Positions 37,997-47,501 are shown, counted from the first letter of the stretch. The stretch is DNA of 61,077 bases from Candidatus Caccalectryoclostridium excrementigallinarum (GCA_018714485.1 DVNJ01000031.1:1-61077); one strand, 5' to 3'. Translations and numbers: made by a program. The notes: generated by a model from the sequence alone, not told the origin.

Positions 37997-38595
37997 ATGA
38001 AATGCGTGACGAACGTGCGCCTGTGCAGGGGCGTGATACCATATTCTCTTATGGCGTCGATATGCGTTTTCGTGCCGTAGCCCTTGTTTTTTTCAAAGCC
38101 GTATTGAGGATAAATGAGTGCTTGATCGTCCATATATTTATCGCGCGTAACTTTCGCCACGATCGAGGCGCAGGCAATGGAATAACTGAGCAGATCGCCC
38201 TTGATTATCGGCACGACGGGGCAAACGCTTTCGATGTTCACCGCGTCGATCAAGGCAACATCGGGCCTTATCTTCAATCCCGCAAGAGCAAGGCGCATCG
38301 CCTCCTTGGTCGCGTTCAGGATATTCACCTTGTCGATATATTCCGGCGGCAGCGAAACGACTTTGCAGGCAAGAGCCTTTTCTTCGATCAAAGGACAGAG
38401 TTTTTCGCGTTTTTTGGCGGAAAGCTTCTTACTGTCCGTGACTTCCGCAATAATATCCTCAGCATTGAGCGGCATGACGATCGCGCAGACGGTGACGGGT
38501 CCCGCCAGCGGTCCCCTGCCCACTTCGTCCACTCCGGCGATATAAACGCACCCTTTTTCAAGCTGCGCTTTTTCGTAAGCGAGATTATCTTCCAT
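37993..38595 (-). CDS. rnhB: Ribonuclease HII
   Basis: RNase HII removes ribonucleotides and RNA primers from DNA. The 200-residue product has the catalytic DEVGRGPLAGPV (Asp-Glu), TDSKKLSAKKRE, LIDAVN (third acidic residue) and the C-terminal ASIVAKVTRDKYM and YPQYGFEKNKGYGTKTH motifs. The ATG at 38595 follows AGAGGA; upstream in-frame starts lie further inside rbgA and look less likely. It overlaps rbgA by 11 bases and yraN by four. Confidence 0.95.
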   Translation of the reverse strand: MEDNLAYEKAQLEKGCVYIAGVDEVGRGPLAGPVTVCAIVMPLNAEDIIAEVTDSKKLSAKKREKLCPLIEEKALACKVVSLPPEYIDKVNILNATKEAMRLALAGLKIRPDVALIDAVNIESVCPVVPIIKGDLLSYSIACASIVAKVTRDKYMDDQALIYPQYGFEKNKGYGTKTHIDAIREYGITPLHRRTFVTHFI

Positions 38596-39442
38596 CTTCT
38601 TCCTCTGCCTCATCAAGCATGATTTTCCCCAATCTCAGCTTGCGCAGATCGTCGATGATCGCGCGCGCCGTGCGCTCGTAGTCAATCTCGTCGCGGCGCA
38701 ATATAAAGCCGCGCTTTTTTGCTATTTTGTCCATAATTTCAACGGGGTCGCCCGAGAGATCTTCCAAACCGTAACGCTGCTTGAATGGCTCATGATCGCG
38801 GCGCTTGAAGATCTTGATCGCTTCAAGCCCAAGCTCGCTTATGTCGAGCACTTCTTCCCTGACGCTTCCGACGAGCGCGAGATGAACTGCGCGCGTTTCG
38901 TCCTCGAATGCGGGCGGGAGCGTACCCGGAGTGTCCAAAAGTTCTATTCCCGAGGAGAGCGTTATCCACTGCTTGCCTCTCGTGACCCCGGGGCGATTTC
39001 CCGTTGCCGCGCGCTTGCTCGCGCAAAGGCAGTTGATGAGCGTGGATTTTCCCGTGTTGGGAACGCCGACGACCATCGCGCGCACCGTCCTGTTCACGCC
39101 CTTACTTTTATATTTTTCGATAAGCGGCTTGTTCAGTTCGAGAAGTTTGGCGATCGTGAGCGCGCGAAAACGCGCGGAAGTGCTGTTCACGGAAATGCAG
39201 CTCAATCCCCTGCTCTCATAGAGCTTTTCCCAACGGGAAAGATCTTCCCTCTCCACCATGTCGCTCTTGTTGAACACATAGAGCACGGGCATGCCCTCGA
39301 TGAGCTTATCGAATTCGGGATTGCGCGAAGAATGCGGCGCGCGGGCGTCGAGCACATAGATGACGCAGTCGGCGGCTTTGACGCTCTCTCGCATCATTCT
39401 CATCGCTTTGGTCATATGCCCCGGGTACCACTGAATATACAT
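38585..39442 (-). CDS. rbgA: Ribosome biogenesis GTPase RbgA (YlqF)
   Basis: RbgA is a circularly permuted GTPase needed for late 50S assembly. The 285-residue product begins MYIQWYPGHMTKAMR, has G4 NKSD near residue 58 before G1 GVPNTGKSTLIN near 125, and G3 LDTPG near 169, the permuted order. A C-terminal RNA-binding helical domain follows. The start is directly adjacent to the trmD stop. Gene order trmD-rbgA-rnhB matches Bacillus apart from the absent rplS. Confidence 0.96.
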   Translation of the reverse strand: MYIQWYPGHMTKAMRMMRESVKAADCVIYVLDARAPHSSRNPEFDKLIEGMPVLYVFNKSDMVEREDLSRWEKLYESRGLSCISVNSTSARFRALTIAKLLELNKPLIEKYKSKGVNRTVRAMVVGVPNTGKSTLINCLCASKRAATGNRPGVTRGKQWITLSSGIELLDTPGTLPPAFEDETRAVHLALVGSVREEVLDISELGLEAIKIFKRRDHEPFKQRYGLEDLSGDPVEIMDKIAKKRGFILRRDEIDYERTARAIIDDLRKLRLGKIMLDEAEEEDGR

Positions 39443-40114
39443 CTACTTCTCCAAAAGATCGGGGCGGCGGAGGCGCGTTATTTCCAGCTGTTTTTCCCTG
39501 CGCCACTTGGCGATCGCCGCATGGTCGCCCGACAAAAGCACTTCGGGGACCTCTTTTCCCAAAAAATTCCTCGGACGCGTATATTGCGGATATTCCAAAA
39601 GCCCGTCCGAAAAGCTCTCTTCATCCGTCGATCTGTCGCTGCCGAGCACGCCTTTGACATAGCGCGCGACGGCGTTGATGAGCACCATGGCGGGAAGCTC
39701 TCCGCCCGTCAGAACATAGTCGCCGACGGAAATTTCCTCGTCGATGTCCTCGTCGATGACGCGCTGATCAACGCCTTCGTAATTGCCGCAGAGAATGAGT
39801 ATCCACTCGCGCTGCGCAAGGCGCAAGACCGTCTTTTGATCGAGAGTTTTCCCTTTCGGCGACATATAAATGCGCAAGGCTTTCCTGTCGGGATCGAGCG
39901 CGTTTATCGTGTCATGTATGGGCTGAGGGGTCATGACCATGCCCGCTCCCCCGCCGAAAGGCGTGTCGTCGCATTTACCGTGCTTATCGGCGGTATGATC
40001 GCGGATATTCTCGGCGTTCACGCTTATCAATTTGTTTTCGATGGCTCTGCCGATGACCCCATAGCTCAGGCAGTCGAACATTTCGGGAAAAAGCGTCGCA
40101 ACGTCAATCCTCAT
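39443..40114 (-). CDS. trmD: tRNA (guanine-37-N1)-methyltransferase TrmD
   Basis: TrmD methylates G37 of tRNAs reading CNN codons and prevents frameshifting. The 223-residue SPOUT enzyme has VATLFPEMFDCL, DTPFGGGAGMVM near 50, the knotted SAM site CGNYEGVDQRVIDEDIDEE near 109 and SVGDYVLTGGELPAM. It overlaps rimM by 11 bases. Confidence 0.97.
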   Translation of the reverse strand: MRIDVATLFPEMFDCLSYGVIGRAIENKLISVNAENIRDHTADKHGKCDDTPFGGGAGMVMTPQPIHDTINALDPDRKALRIYMSPKGKTLDQKTVLRLAQREWILILCGNYEGVDQRVIDEDIDEEISVGDYVLTGGELPAMVLINAVARYVKGVLGSDRSTDEESFSDGLLEYPQYTRPRNFLGKEVPEVLLSGDHAAIAKWRREKQLEITRLRRPDLLEK

Positions 40115-40613
40115 AAAGCGCCACCTCGGAAAAACGCGACTTGTTGAGAAAGATTTCGCCTTTTTCCACGTCGATCTTCTCCACGACTTCTTTCAAGGCG
40201 GGAAAAGCGACCTTTCCGCCCTTGTCGAGCGTCGCCTCGTAAATATCCGTCGAAGAATATTGCAGAACGTCTTTGACCGTGGCGAAAACCTCGGTTCCCA
40301 AAAAAAGCCGACAGCCGATGATGTCGGCGATAAAATATCTGTCCTCGGGAAGCTTTACGGCGTCTTCTCTTCTGACGCGCAGTTCCTTGCCGCGCAAAAG
40401 CTCGGCGGCATTGCGGTCGTCCACGCCGCTTAATTTGAGAAAGACGCCCGCGGGCGACACGCGCGCGCATGCGACGGCGTATTCCACGCCGCCGATACTG
40501 ACCTTTTTCAGGTCGTAAAAGCGCTCGTTGTCGTCGGTCAAAGGGGATATTTTGATCTCCCCTTTTATTCCCTGCGGCTTAGCCACGGTGCCGACCGTGA
40601 CCGTCTCTCTCAT
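40104..40613 (-). CDS. rimM: 16S rRNA processing protein RimM
   Basis: RimM assists assembly of the 30S head and binds uS19. The 169-residue product has the N-terminal domain VGTVAKPQGIKGEIKISPL, the middle RGKELRVRRED and the C-terminal PRC barrel (DIIGCRLFLGTEVFATVKDVLQY). The start overlaps the khpA stop by four bases and the end overlaps trmD by 11. Confidence 0.95.
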   Translation of the reverse strand: MRETVTVGTVAKPQGIKGEIKISPLTDDNERFYDLKKVSIGGVEYAVACARVSPAGVFLKLSGVDDRNAAELLRGKELRVRREDAVKLPEDRYFIADIIGCRLFLGTEVFATVKDVLQYSSTDIYEATLDKGGKVAFPALKEVVEKIDVEKGEIFLNKSRFSEVALYED

Positions 40614-40840
40614 TTTTCGATTATATCGACGTAATACTTGCCGCCGTCTTTGGAAGCCGCCTTAACGAGCATGCGGATAGCCTTGGCGATCCTGCCCTGC
40701 TTGCCTATGACTTTTCCTATTTCCTTTTTGTCGACGACGATGTTGATGACGGTGTTTTCGCCTTCCGTCACCGTCTTCACCTCGAAACTGTCTTTGTCGT
40801 CGACGAGATTGGAAATAACGTATTTGACCAGCTCTTCCAT
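40610..40840 (-). CDS. khpA: KhpA, KH-domain RNA-binding protein (YlqC)
   Basis: The 76-residue product is a single KH domain with the RNA-binding loop GKVIGKQGRIAKAIR near residue 41. KhpA forms a complex with KhpB in Firmicutes and affects RNA and cell elongation. It lies one base after rpsP, its usual place, and overlaps rimM by four bases. Confidence 0.94.
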   Translation of the reverse strand: MEELVKYVISNLVDDKDSFEVKTVTEGENTVINIVVDKKEIGKVIGKQGRIAKAIRMLVKAASKDGGKYYVDIIEK

Positions 40841-40841
40841 A

Positions 40842-41084
40842 TTACTTGATTATCTCTTGCTGTTTGAAAATGCTTCTCACCGTGTCGGTAGGCTGAGCGC
40901 CCCTCTCCAGCCACTCGGTAGCCTTGGCGGTGTCGATCTTGACGACGGCGGGTTCTTTGGTGGGATCGTAATAACCGATATTGTCCAAATACTGCGCGTC
41001 TCTCGCCTTGCGGCTGTCGATAGCGACGATGCGATAGAAGGGTGCCTTCTTGCTGCCCATTCGGGTAAGTCTGATCTTGACCAT
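40842..41084 (-). CDS. rpsP: Small ribosomal subunit protein bS16
   Basis: The 80-residue product starts [20 protein letters not shown], the bS16 signature, and continues with [24 protein letters not shown] site precedes the ATG. It lies between ffh and khpA as in most Firmicutes. Confidence 0.97.
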   Translation of the reverse strand: MVKIRLTRMGSKKAPFYRIVAIDSRKARDAQYLDNIGYYDPTKEPAVVKIDTAKATEWLERGAQPTDTVRSIFKQQEIIK

Positions 41085-41130
41085 TTTTCTTTCTCCTTTT
41101 ATATAAAAAGTTTTATTATCTTATCGTATA

Positions 41131-42456
41131 TCAGAAGGGCATTCTGAAACCGCGCTTGCCCATATTGGACATGCGGCTCATCATCTCCCTCACCTGCGCA
41201 AACTGTTTGAGCAGAGAGTTTATGTCCTGTATAGTCGTGCCGCTTCCCGCCGCGATCCTCTTTTTATGCGAGCCCTTGATGATGTCGGGGTTCTGCCTTT
41301 CGGCGGGAGTCATGGATTGGATCATCGCCTTGACTTTCTTCATGTTGTTTTCGTCCACGGAAAGATCCTGCCCTTTGAGCTTGCCCGCAAGTCCCGGGAT
41401 CATTCCCAGCATCTGCGACATATCGCCCATGTTTTTCATCTTATCTATCTGCACGAGATAATCTTCGAGCGTGAACGCCTTTTCTTTCATCTTGCGCTGC
41501 ATTTCGCGCGCTTCTTCTTCCGTGTAAGCGCTCTGCGCCTTTTCTATGAGCGTGAGCACGTCGCCCATGCCGAGTATGCGCGAAGCCATGCGCTCGGGAT
41601 GGAAGACTTCGATGTCGGAAAGTTTTTCGCCCGTGCCGCAGAATTTGATAGGCTTACCCGTCACCGCCCTGATCGAAAGCGCCGCGCCGCCGCGCGTATC
41701 GCCGTCGAGCTTGGTGAGCACGACGCCCGTCACGTCCATCACGTCGTTGAACGCTTTCGCCACGTTGACCGCGTCCTGCCCCGTCATGGCGTCCACGACG
41801 AGCAATATCTCGTCGGGAGAGAAGGTCTTTTTCAGCCCCGCGATCTCGTCCATGAGCTGATCGTCTATATGCAGTCTGCCCGCCGTATCCACGATGAGCG
41901 TGTCGCAGCCCTTGGATTCCGCCTCTTTGAGCGCGCCCTTGACTATCTTCTGCGGATCTATCTGTCCCATTTCAAAAACGGGCACGTCCGCGTTCTTTCC
42001 CACGACCTGCAACTGCTTGATCGCGGCGGGACGATATATGTCGCAGGCGACGAGCATGGGCTTCTTACCCTGCTTTCTCAGCATGACGGCGAGTTTTCCG
42101 CACATGGTCGTCTTACCGCCGCCTTGAAGTCCGCACATCAAAATTATCGTCGGAGGCTTGTCGGCGACTTTGAGCTTTGAGGAAGTTCCGCCCATGACCG
42201 CGGTGAGTTCGTCCTTGACGATCGCGATCACCTGCTGCGCGGGAGAAAGGCTTTTGAGCACCTGCTCGCCCACGGCTTTTTCGCTCACGTTGTTGATAAA
42301 CTGCTTCACCACCGACAAATTCACGTCGGCTTCGAGCAGAGCGATGCGCACCTCGCGCATTGCGCCCTTGACCTCAAGCTCGGTAAGCTTGCCCTTATCC
42401 TTGAGCTTGGAAAATATATGCGACAATCTCTCGCTCAATCCGCTGAATGCGCCCAT
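41131..42456 (-). CDS. ffh: Signal recognition particle protein Ffh
   Basis: Ffh with 4.5S RNA targets membrane proteins to FtsY. The 441-residue product has the N-domain four-helix bundle, G1 GLQGGGKTTMCGKLA near residue 108, G3 DTAGRLHID, TKLDGDTRGGAAL and the methionine-rich M domain (KNMGDMSQMLGMIPG) with the RNA-binding SGTTIQDINSLLKQF. It follows ylxM by 13 bases; FtsY, its receptor, is just upstream in a separate unit. Confidence 0.97.
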   Translation of the reverse strand: MGAFSGLSERLSHIFSKLKDKGKLTELEVKGAMREVRIALLEADVNLSVVKQFINNVSEKAVGEQVLKSLSPAQQVIAIVKDELTAVMGGTSSKLKVADKPPTIILMCGLQGGGKTTMCGKLAVMLRKQGKKPMLVACDIYRPAAIKQLQVVGKNADVPVFEMGQIDPQKIVKGALKEAESKGCDTLIVDTAGRLHIDDQLMDEIAGLKKTFSPDEILLVVDAMTGQDAVNVAKAFNDVMDVTGVVLTKLDGDTRGGAALSIRAVTGKPIKFCGTGEKLSDIEVFHPERMASRILGMGDVLTLIEKAQSAYTEEEAREMQRKMKEKAFTLEDYLVQIDKMKNMGDMSQMLGMIPGLAGKLKGQDLSVDENNMKKVKAMIQSMTPAERQNPDIIKGSHKKRIAAGSGTTIQDINSLLKQFAQVREMMSRMSNMGKRGFRMPF

Positions 42457-42469
42457 CTTTTTCTCCTTG

Positions 42470-42790
42470 TCAACTGTCCAAAAGGTCTTTTGCCTTACGC
42501 GCCAACTCTGCTGCGTCTTCGCCGCAAGCGGCTATCTTGTCCAATATCTCGCGCAGCCTGTCCGATCTTTCGACCATCTTCAACTTGCTCTCCGTCTCTT
42601 CGAGCGTGCGTTCCGCCCTTTTGAGAGCGTCTCTCACTCCCTGCGGAGATATGCGATGCTCTTTTGCGATCTCCCCCAGCGACATATCCCTGTTATAATA
42701 CATATCGACCAGCTCGCGCTGATAGTCGGTGAGCAGGGCGCCGTAATAGTCGTTGTAAAGACCTATATAGAGTTTATCCTTTTTTTCCAT
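42470..42790 (-). CDS. ylxM: YlxM family sigma-70-region-4-like DNA-binding protein
   Basis: YlxM is a small protein linked to SRP function, with a helix-turn-helix like sigma region 4. The 106-residue product has YQRELVDMYYNRDMSLGEIAKEHRI and SPQGVRDALKRAERTL, followed by a coiled C-terminus. The ATG at 42790 was preferred to the TTG three codons upstream. No strong Shine-Dalgarno is visible, and a small hairpin (CAAGT/ACTTG) precedes the start. First gene of the ffh operon under a perfect consensus promoter. Confidence 0.92.
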   Translation of the reverse strand: MEKKDKLYIGLYNDYYGALLTDYQRELVDMYYNRDMSLGEIAKEHRISPQGVRDALKRAERTLEETESKLKMVERSDRLREILDKIAACGEDAAELARKAKDLLDS

Positions 42791-42832
42791 CGCCGTCAAG
42801 TAAAAACACTTGTTAAAGCATTTTTCCTTTAT

Positions 42833-42861
42833 ATTATATCCGTCCGCGGCGCCGCTGTCAA
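42833..42861 (-). promoter_or_regulatory. Perfect consensus promoter of the ylxM-ffh-...-yraN operon
   Basis: Minus strand: TTGACA (42856-42861), 17-base spacer, TATAAT (42833-42838). The leader holds AAAGG followed by a two-codon open frame ATG-CTT-TAA (42813-42821) before the ylxM start. Confidence 0.85.
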
Positions 42862-42874
42862 CTTTTTTTGCACG

Positions 42875-42897
42875 AAAAAAAGGATCGTCGCCGACCC
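42875..42897 (-). terminator. Rho-independent terminator after ftsY
   Basis: In transcript sense GGGTCG (42892-42897) pairs with CGATCC (42882-42887) around a four-base loop, one G-T wobble, followed by seven T (42875-42881). It separates the smc-ftsY unit from the ylxM operon. Confidence 0.85.
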
Positions 42898-42916
42898 TTT
42901 TCTTTATAAGTGGATA

Positions 42917-43813
42917 TTATTCGAAGATAGAATCGATAAAGGTCTTGGCGTCGAACTCTGCGAGATCGTCTATCTTTTCCCCGACGCCAACGAACACGAC
43001 GGGAAGCTCTCTTTCGGCGGAGATCGCAAAGACGACTCCCCCTTTCGCCGTTCCGTCCATTTTGTTCAAAATTATGCCGTCGATGTCGATTATTTCGTCA
43101 AATTCCTGAACTTGCGAGAGTGCGTTCTGCCCCGTCGTCGCGTCGAGCACGATATAGGTGCGGTAATCCGCGTCCGGGCACTCTCTTTCCACGACCTTAT
43201 TTATTTTGGCGAGTTCGTTCATCAGATTCTTCTTGTTTTGCAGCCTGCCCGCCGTGTCGATGAGCACGACGTCCGTGCCCTTTGCCTTCGCCGACGAGAG
43301 CGCGTCGAACACCACCGCCGCGGGATCCGAACCTTCCTCATGCTTGATCAGGCGCACTCCCGCGCGCTGCGACCAAACTTCGAGCTGCTCTCCCGCCGCC
43401 GCTCTGAACGTATCCGCGGCAGCCATGACGACGCTCTTTCCCCGACTTTTGAAAAACTTCGCCAGCTTTCCTATCGCCGTGGTCTTACCCACGCCGTTCA
43501 CGCCCGCAACTAAGATTATCAACGGATATTCATAAGGCGCTATCTCGTAATCTATGCTCTCGACCATGATCTGCCTGAGCAGCTCCTTTGCGTCGTCCGC
43601 CTTGGAAATACGCCTTTCAAAGCACTCGTCCTTGAACCTTTCGAGTATCTGTTCGGTCGCTTCGACGCCCACGTCGGAAGAGATGAGCACGTTTTCCAGA
43701 TCTTCGTAAAATTCATCGTCGAGCGCCCTGCCCGTGAAGAGCGAATAAAACTTCTTGGCGATCGCTTCCTTTGTCTTTTTAAGTCCCTGCGCAAGTTTAG
43801 AAAAAATACCCAT
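42917..43813 (-). CDS. ftsY: Signal recognition particle receptor FtsY
   Basis: FtsY is the SRP receptor GTPase at the membrane. The 298-residue product is an NG-domain form without the long acidic A domain, as usual in Firmicutes. It has G1 GVNGVGKTTAIGKLA near residue 106, DTAGRLQNKKNLM, DATTGQNAL and the C-terminal GVGEKIDDLAEF. It starts eight bases after smc, the conserved smc-ftsY order. Confidence 0.96.
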   Translation of the reverse strand: MGIFSKLAQGLKKTKEAIAKKFYSLFTGRALDDEFYEDLENVLISSDVGVEATEQILERFKDECFERRISKADDAKELLRQIMVESIDYEIAPYEYPLIILVAGVNGVGKTTAIGKLAKFFKSRGKSVVMAAADTFRAAAGEQLEVWSQRAGVRLIKHEEGSDPAAVVFDALSSAKAKGTDVVLIDTAGRLQNKKNLMNELAKINKVVERECPDADYRTYIVLDATTGQNALSQVQEFDEIIDIDGIILNKMDGTAKGGVVFAISAERELPVVFVGVGEKIDDLAEFDAKTFIDSIFE

Positions 43814-43821
43814 TGTCTACC

Positions 43822-46800
43822 TCACTTGGATTCGCTGTGCTTGACAGCCTCTTTGAGCGAAACTGAGACGACGTCCGAGACGCCCAGCTCCTGCATTGTC
43901 ACGCCGTAAAGCATGTCCGCCTGCTCCATGGTGGGCTTGCGGTGCGTGATGACGATAAACTGCGTACTGTCGGAAAATCTCTTCAGGTAGCGCGCGAAGA
44001 GGTCGACGTTGCTCTCGTCGAGCGCGGCGTCTATCTCGTCGAGGATGCAGAACGGCATGGGGCGCAGGCGCAGGATCGCAAAAAGTATGCAGATCGCCGT
44101 GAATGCCTGCTCGCCGCCCGAAAGCTGGGAGAGATTGCGCAAATTTTTGCCCGGAGGCTCGGCATATATCTCTATGCCCGCTTCGAGCGGATCTTCCGCG
44201 CTGTCCAGATCCACTTCGAGCCTGCCCGTGCCGCCGCCGAACATCTCGGAGAATATGGTCTGGAAGTTGGAATTTATCTTTTTGAACTCCCTGTCGAATC
44301 TCTCGCTCATCTCCTTGCTCAAATTGGCGATTATCTCCAAAATATCCGACTGCGCCTTTCGCATATCGTCGCGCTGGGCGGCAAGCTCGTCGTGACGCGC
44401 CTGCGTTTCCTTATACATATCTATCGCTTCGAGATTGACCGGACCTATCTTGCTCATCGCGCGCCTGAGCTTTCCTATCTCTCCCGCCGCCTTTTCGTGA
44501 TCGAAGTCCGCCCTGCGATAACGCGCCGCGCTCTCATAATCCAAGTCGTATTCCTCGGATATATGCACGCGCATCTCTTCCGCGTCTTCGTCTATCTTCT
44601 GCATCTTCGCTTCCTGCCTGACTTTTTCCTCGTTGGCGGAGATCATGCTCTGCGTGAGCGATTCCTTGAAGTTCATCACGGCGGCGATCTCTTCGTCGAG
44701 CTTCGCCTTATATTCGTCCAAAGACGCGATCTTTTCCTTGATCTCGCTCTGACGTTTTCTGTCCTCGTCGCTGACCACGGCGTTGTCTATGTCGGACTCC
44801 GTCTGCTTGATCTTGTCTTCCGTGTCCGACAATATCCTTCTTATGGCGGTGCGCTCTTCGCTGAGCGCCTTGCTCTCGCGTTCGAGGCGTTCGATGTTTT
44901 CGCTGTGCGAGGCTATGGCGTTTTCAAGACTCGTGAGTTTTACGCGCAGTTCGGTCAGGCGCGCGGACAGCTCCTTGCTGCGCTCGCGCATCTTGGCGTA
45001 TCCCGCTCTGCGCTCTTTTTCCGCCTCGTCGTCATGCACGGGAACGCCCTTGCCCGCGTCCACGCTGTCCAAGGCGCCGTTTATCATGTCTATCCTGCGG
45101 CGGATATTTTCGCGCGCGCCCGTCTTTGCCGTGAGCGAAGAGGAAAGCTCGTCGCATCTGCCCGACGCTTTTTCGAGCTTTTGCGACGCGGTGGCAAGCT
45201 CGACTTCCGCATTGCGGAAATCTTCGTCGAAAACTTTGAGCTGCTCTTGAAGCTCGTCCGCCTCCTCCTGCGCGTCCTTATAGGCAACGACGGCTTTGTC
45301 GTATTCTTTTTTCATCTTTTCCGCCGCGACGCGGTATTCTTCGAGCGTGCGCTCGTGTCCGAAAACGCTCGCCATCGCCGATCTGTTCACCGCGCCGCCG
45401 CTGATCGCGCCGCTCGTGTTGATCATATCGCCTTCGAGCGTGACTATCCTGACGTTATAACCCGACCTGCGGGCGGCTTCGACGGCGTTGTCCGTGTTGT
45501 CGAAAACGACCGTACTGCCCAAAAGACCGCTGACGATGTTGTCGTAGCGCTTGTCGAAAGAAACCAGCTTCGACGCTTCGCCGAGGCAGCCGCGTTCGCG
45601 TAATATCCCTGCAAGGCGCGGATCGAGATCGCGCCTCTTGTAGCTCGTGAGCGGCAGGAAAGTGACCGTTCCCAAGCGGTTGTTTTTCAAATAACGTATG
45701 AGGAATTTGGCGTCTTCTTCGTCCGCCGTGACCACGTTTTGAACGGAGCCGCCGAGCGCGGTCGTGATCGCCGTTTCATATTCTTTCGGGACCTTTATTA
45801 TCTCCGCCACAAGCCCTTCGATATGCGAAGAAAGCTCCTCGTCGCCGCGCGCCGCCTGCATCAGATGCTTGACCGCGTCGCGGAAATTCGCATAATCGCG
45901 GCTGTATTCGGCGAGCATTTTTATGCGCGATTCCAAGCCGCTTATGCGCGTTTGCAGCTCTGTCATCGCGGCGCGGTTTTTCTCCACTTTCTCGCCCGCC
46001 TCGCGCAGGGAAAACATGACTTCGTTGCGCGAAGACGCCAGCCTGTCGCGCTGACGGCGCAGTCTGTCCACGTCTTTTTCCAGCTCGAGCCTGTCTTCCT
46101 CCGCGTCTTTAAGCTCGGACTTGATGTCCGTCATCTCGGCGCTCAACTCGTCCTCTCTTTCAAGGAGCGTGTCGCGTTCGGCGGTTAGCTTGCCGTAATT
46201 TTCCTTGATGTCGGCGATGCTCTCCATGGCTTTGAGCAGTTCGTCGTTACGGCTCTCCATCTCCTGCTCGCCCTGAGTTATCTTGGCGAGCAGTTCTTCG
46301 TATTCTCCGTCCGCCTCGTCGTATTCTTCCTTCACTTCGCTCTGCTCTTCCTTTGCCATGTTGAGATGAGTGACGTGATAGGTGTGTTCCTCGTCCTTCT
46401 TGTCGATATCCTCTTCGATGGCGACCAGGCGAGCCTCCGCGTCCGCCCTGTTGGAAGTGAGATGGCTCATGCGCTCGGAGAGAGTGTTTCCCGCGCCGCG
46501 CACGCTCTCCGCCGCTACGGCAAGCGCGGTAAGCTCGTCGCGCAAACGGGAAATATAGACGTCCGTATTGTTCCTGTCCGCAGTCTTTTTGTTATACTGC
46601 TTGTCCGCGTCGGCATACTGCCCGCGCATACTTTCCAGCTGCTCGGCGACTTCGTCGAGCGTCTTTTGCACCTGCGCCTTCAATTCGGCGTTATGCTCGA
46701 AGCCGTAGACGAACTCGTTTATCTCCAGATCGCGCAGCTCGTCGCGCAGCTGCAGATATTTTCTCGCGTCCGCGCTCTGTCTCTCCAACGGTTCGAGCTG

Positions 46801-47403
46801 ACGGTCGAGTTCGAGCAAGATGGATTCTATCCTCTGCAGGTTGGTCTCCGTGCGTTCAAGCTTGCTCTGCGCCTCTTTTTTGCGCTTTTTATGCGTGGAA
46901 ATGCCCGCCGCATCCTCGAATATGGCTCTGCGGTCCACGGGCTTGGCGTTGATGATCTCGGAAACGCGCCCCTGACCGATGATGCTGTATCCTTCTTTTC
47001 CCAGTCCCGTGTTGCGAATGATCTCCTGAATATCCATCAGGCGACATTGCGTGTCGTTGATGTAATATTCGCTCTCGCCCGAACGGAAGAGCTTTCTCGT
47101 GATCTTCACCTCGTCGAAGGCAAGCGTGGGGAAAAGTTTTTCCGTGTTGTCGAAGAAAAGCGAGACCTCGGCAAAAGACATGGACTTCCTCACCTTTGTG
47201 CCGTTGAAAATGACGTCCTGCATGCTCTTGCCGCGCAGCGCCTTTGCGCTCTGCTCGCCGAGCACCCAGCGCACCGCGTCCGCGACATTGCTCTTACCGC
47301 AGCCGTTGGGACCCACGATACCCGTGATGCCCTCGTTGATCTCGATGACCTTGCGGTCGGCAAAGGACTTGAAACCGAAAACTTCTATCTTCTTAAAATT
47401 CAA
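43822..47403 (-). CDS. smc: Chromosome partition protein SMC
   Basis: SMC dimers with ScpAB organise and segregate the chromosome. The 1193-residue product has Walker A GIVGPNGCGKSNVADAVRW at residue 29, two long coiled coils (about 170-500 and 680-1020) flanking a hinge with GGSVQNVV and GAISGGAVN, and the C-terminal ABC signature NLSQLSGGEQ with Walker B FCILDEIDAALD. The start is a TTG at 47403 with AGGAG about ten bases upstream; no ATG is nearby. It follows rnc by 98 bases and has its own promoter. Confidence 0.97.
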   Translation of the reverse strand: MNFKKIEVFGFKSFADRKVIEINEGITGIVGPNGCGKSNVADAVRWVLGEQSAKALRGKSMQDVIFNGTKVRKSMSFAEVSLFFDNTEKLFPTLAFDEVKITRKLFRSGESEYYINDTQCRLMDIQEIIRNTGLGKEGYSIIGQGRVSEIINAKPVDRRAIFEDAAGISTHKKRKKEAQSKLERTETNLQRIESILLELDRQLEPLERQSADARKYLQLRDELRDLEINEFVYGFEHNAELKAQVQKTLDEVAEQLESMRGQYADADKQYNKKTADRNNTDVYISRLRDELTALAVAAESVRGAGNTLSERMSHLTSNRADAEARLVAIEEDIDKKDEEHTYHVTHLNMAKEEQSEVKEEYDEADGEYEELLAKITQGEQEMESRNDELLKAMESIADIKENYGKLTAERDTLLEREDELSAEMTDIKSELKDAEEDRLELEKDVDRLRRQRDRLASSRNEVMFSLREAGEKVEKNRAAMTELQTRISGLESRIKMLAEYSRDYANFRDAVKHLMQAARGDEELSSHIEGLVAEIIKVPKEYETAITTALGGSVQNVVTADEEDAKFLIRYLKNNRLGTVTFLPLTSYKRRDLDPRLAGILRERGCLGEASKLVSFDKRYDNIVSGLLGSTVVFDNTDNAVEAARRSGYNVRIVTLEGDMINTSGAISGGAVNRSAMASVFGHERTLEEYRVAAEKMKKEYDKAVVAYKDAQEEADELQEQLKVFDEDFRNAEVELATASQKLEKASGRCDELSSSLTAKTGARENIRRRIDMINGALDSVDAGKGVPVHDDEAEKERRAGYAKMRERSKELSARLTELRVKLTSLENAIASHSENIERLERESKALSEERTAIRRILSDTEDKIKQTESDIDNAVVSDEDRKRQSEIKEKIASLDEYKAKLDEEIAAVMNFKESLTQSMISANEEKVRQEAKMQKIDEDAEEMRVHISEEYDLDYESAARYRRADFDHEKAAGEIGKLRRAMSKIGPVNLEAIDMYKETQARHDELAAQRDDMRKAQSDILEIIANLSKEMSERFDREFKKINSNFQTIFSEMFGGGTGRLEVDLDSAEDPLEAGIEIYAEPPGKNLRNLSQLSGGEQAFTAICILFAILRLRPMPFCILDEIDAALDESNVDLFARYLKRFSDSTQFIVITHRKPTMEQADMLYGVTMQELGVSDVVSVSLKEAVKHSESK

Positions 47404-47432
47404 AATCGGTTGCTCCTGAATATATTATAATT

Positions 47433-47462
47433 ATTATAACAATTAAGAGCGGCTCAACGCAA
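47433..47462 (-). promoter_or_regulatory. Promoter of smc-ftsY
   Basis: Minus strand: -35 TTGCGT (47457-47462), 18-base spacer, -10 TATAAT (47433-47438), between rnc and smc. A hexamer inverted repeat GCGGCT/AGCCGC brackets the region (47449-47454 and 47483-47488), of unknown meaning. Confidence 0.55.
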
Positions 47463-47501
47463 GCGTTTTTCAAAGACAATCAAGCCGCCAAAAAGCGCGA
47501 G

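Noticed and set aside
47449..47488. Inverted repeat GCGGCT/AGCCGC between rnc and smc as a terminator
   Set aside because: No T-run follows and the loop is long; left only as a remark on the smc promoter.
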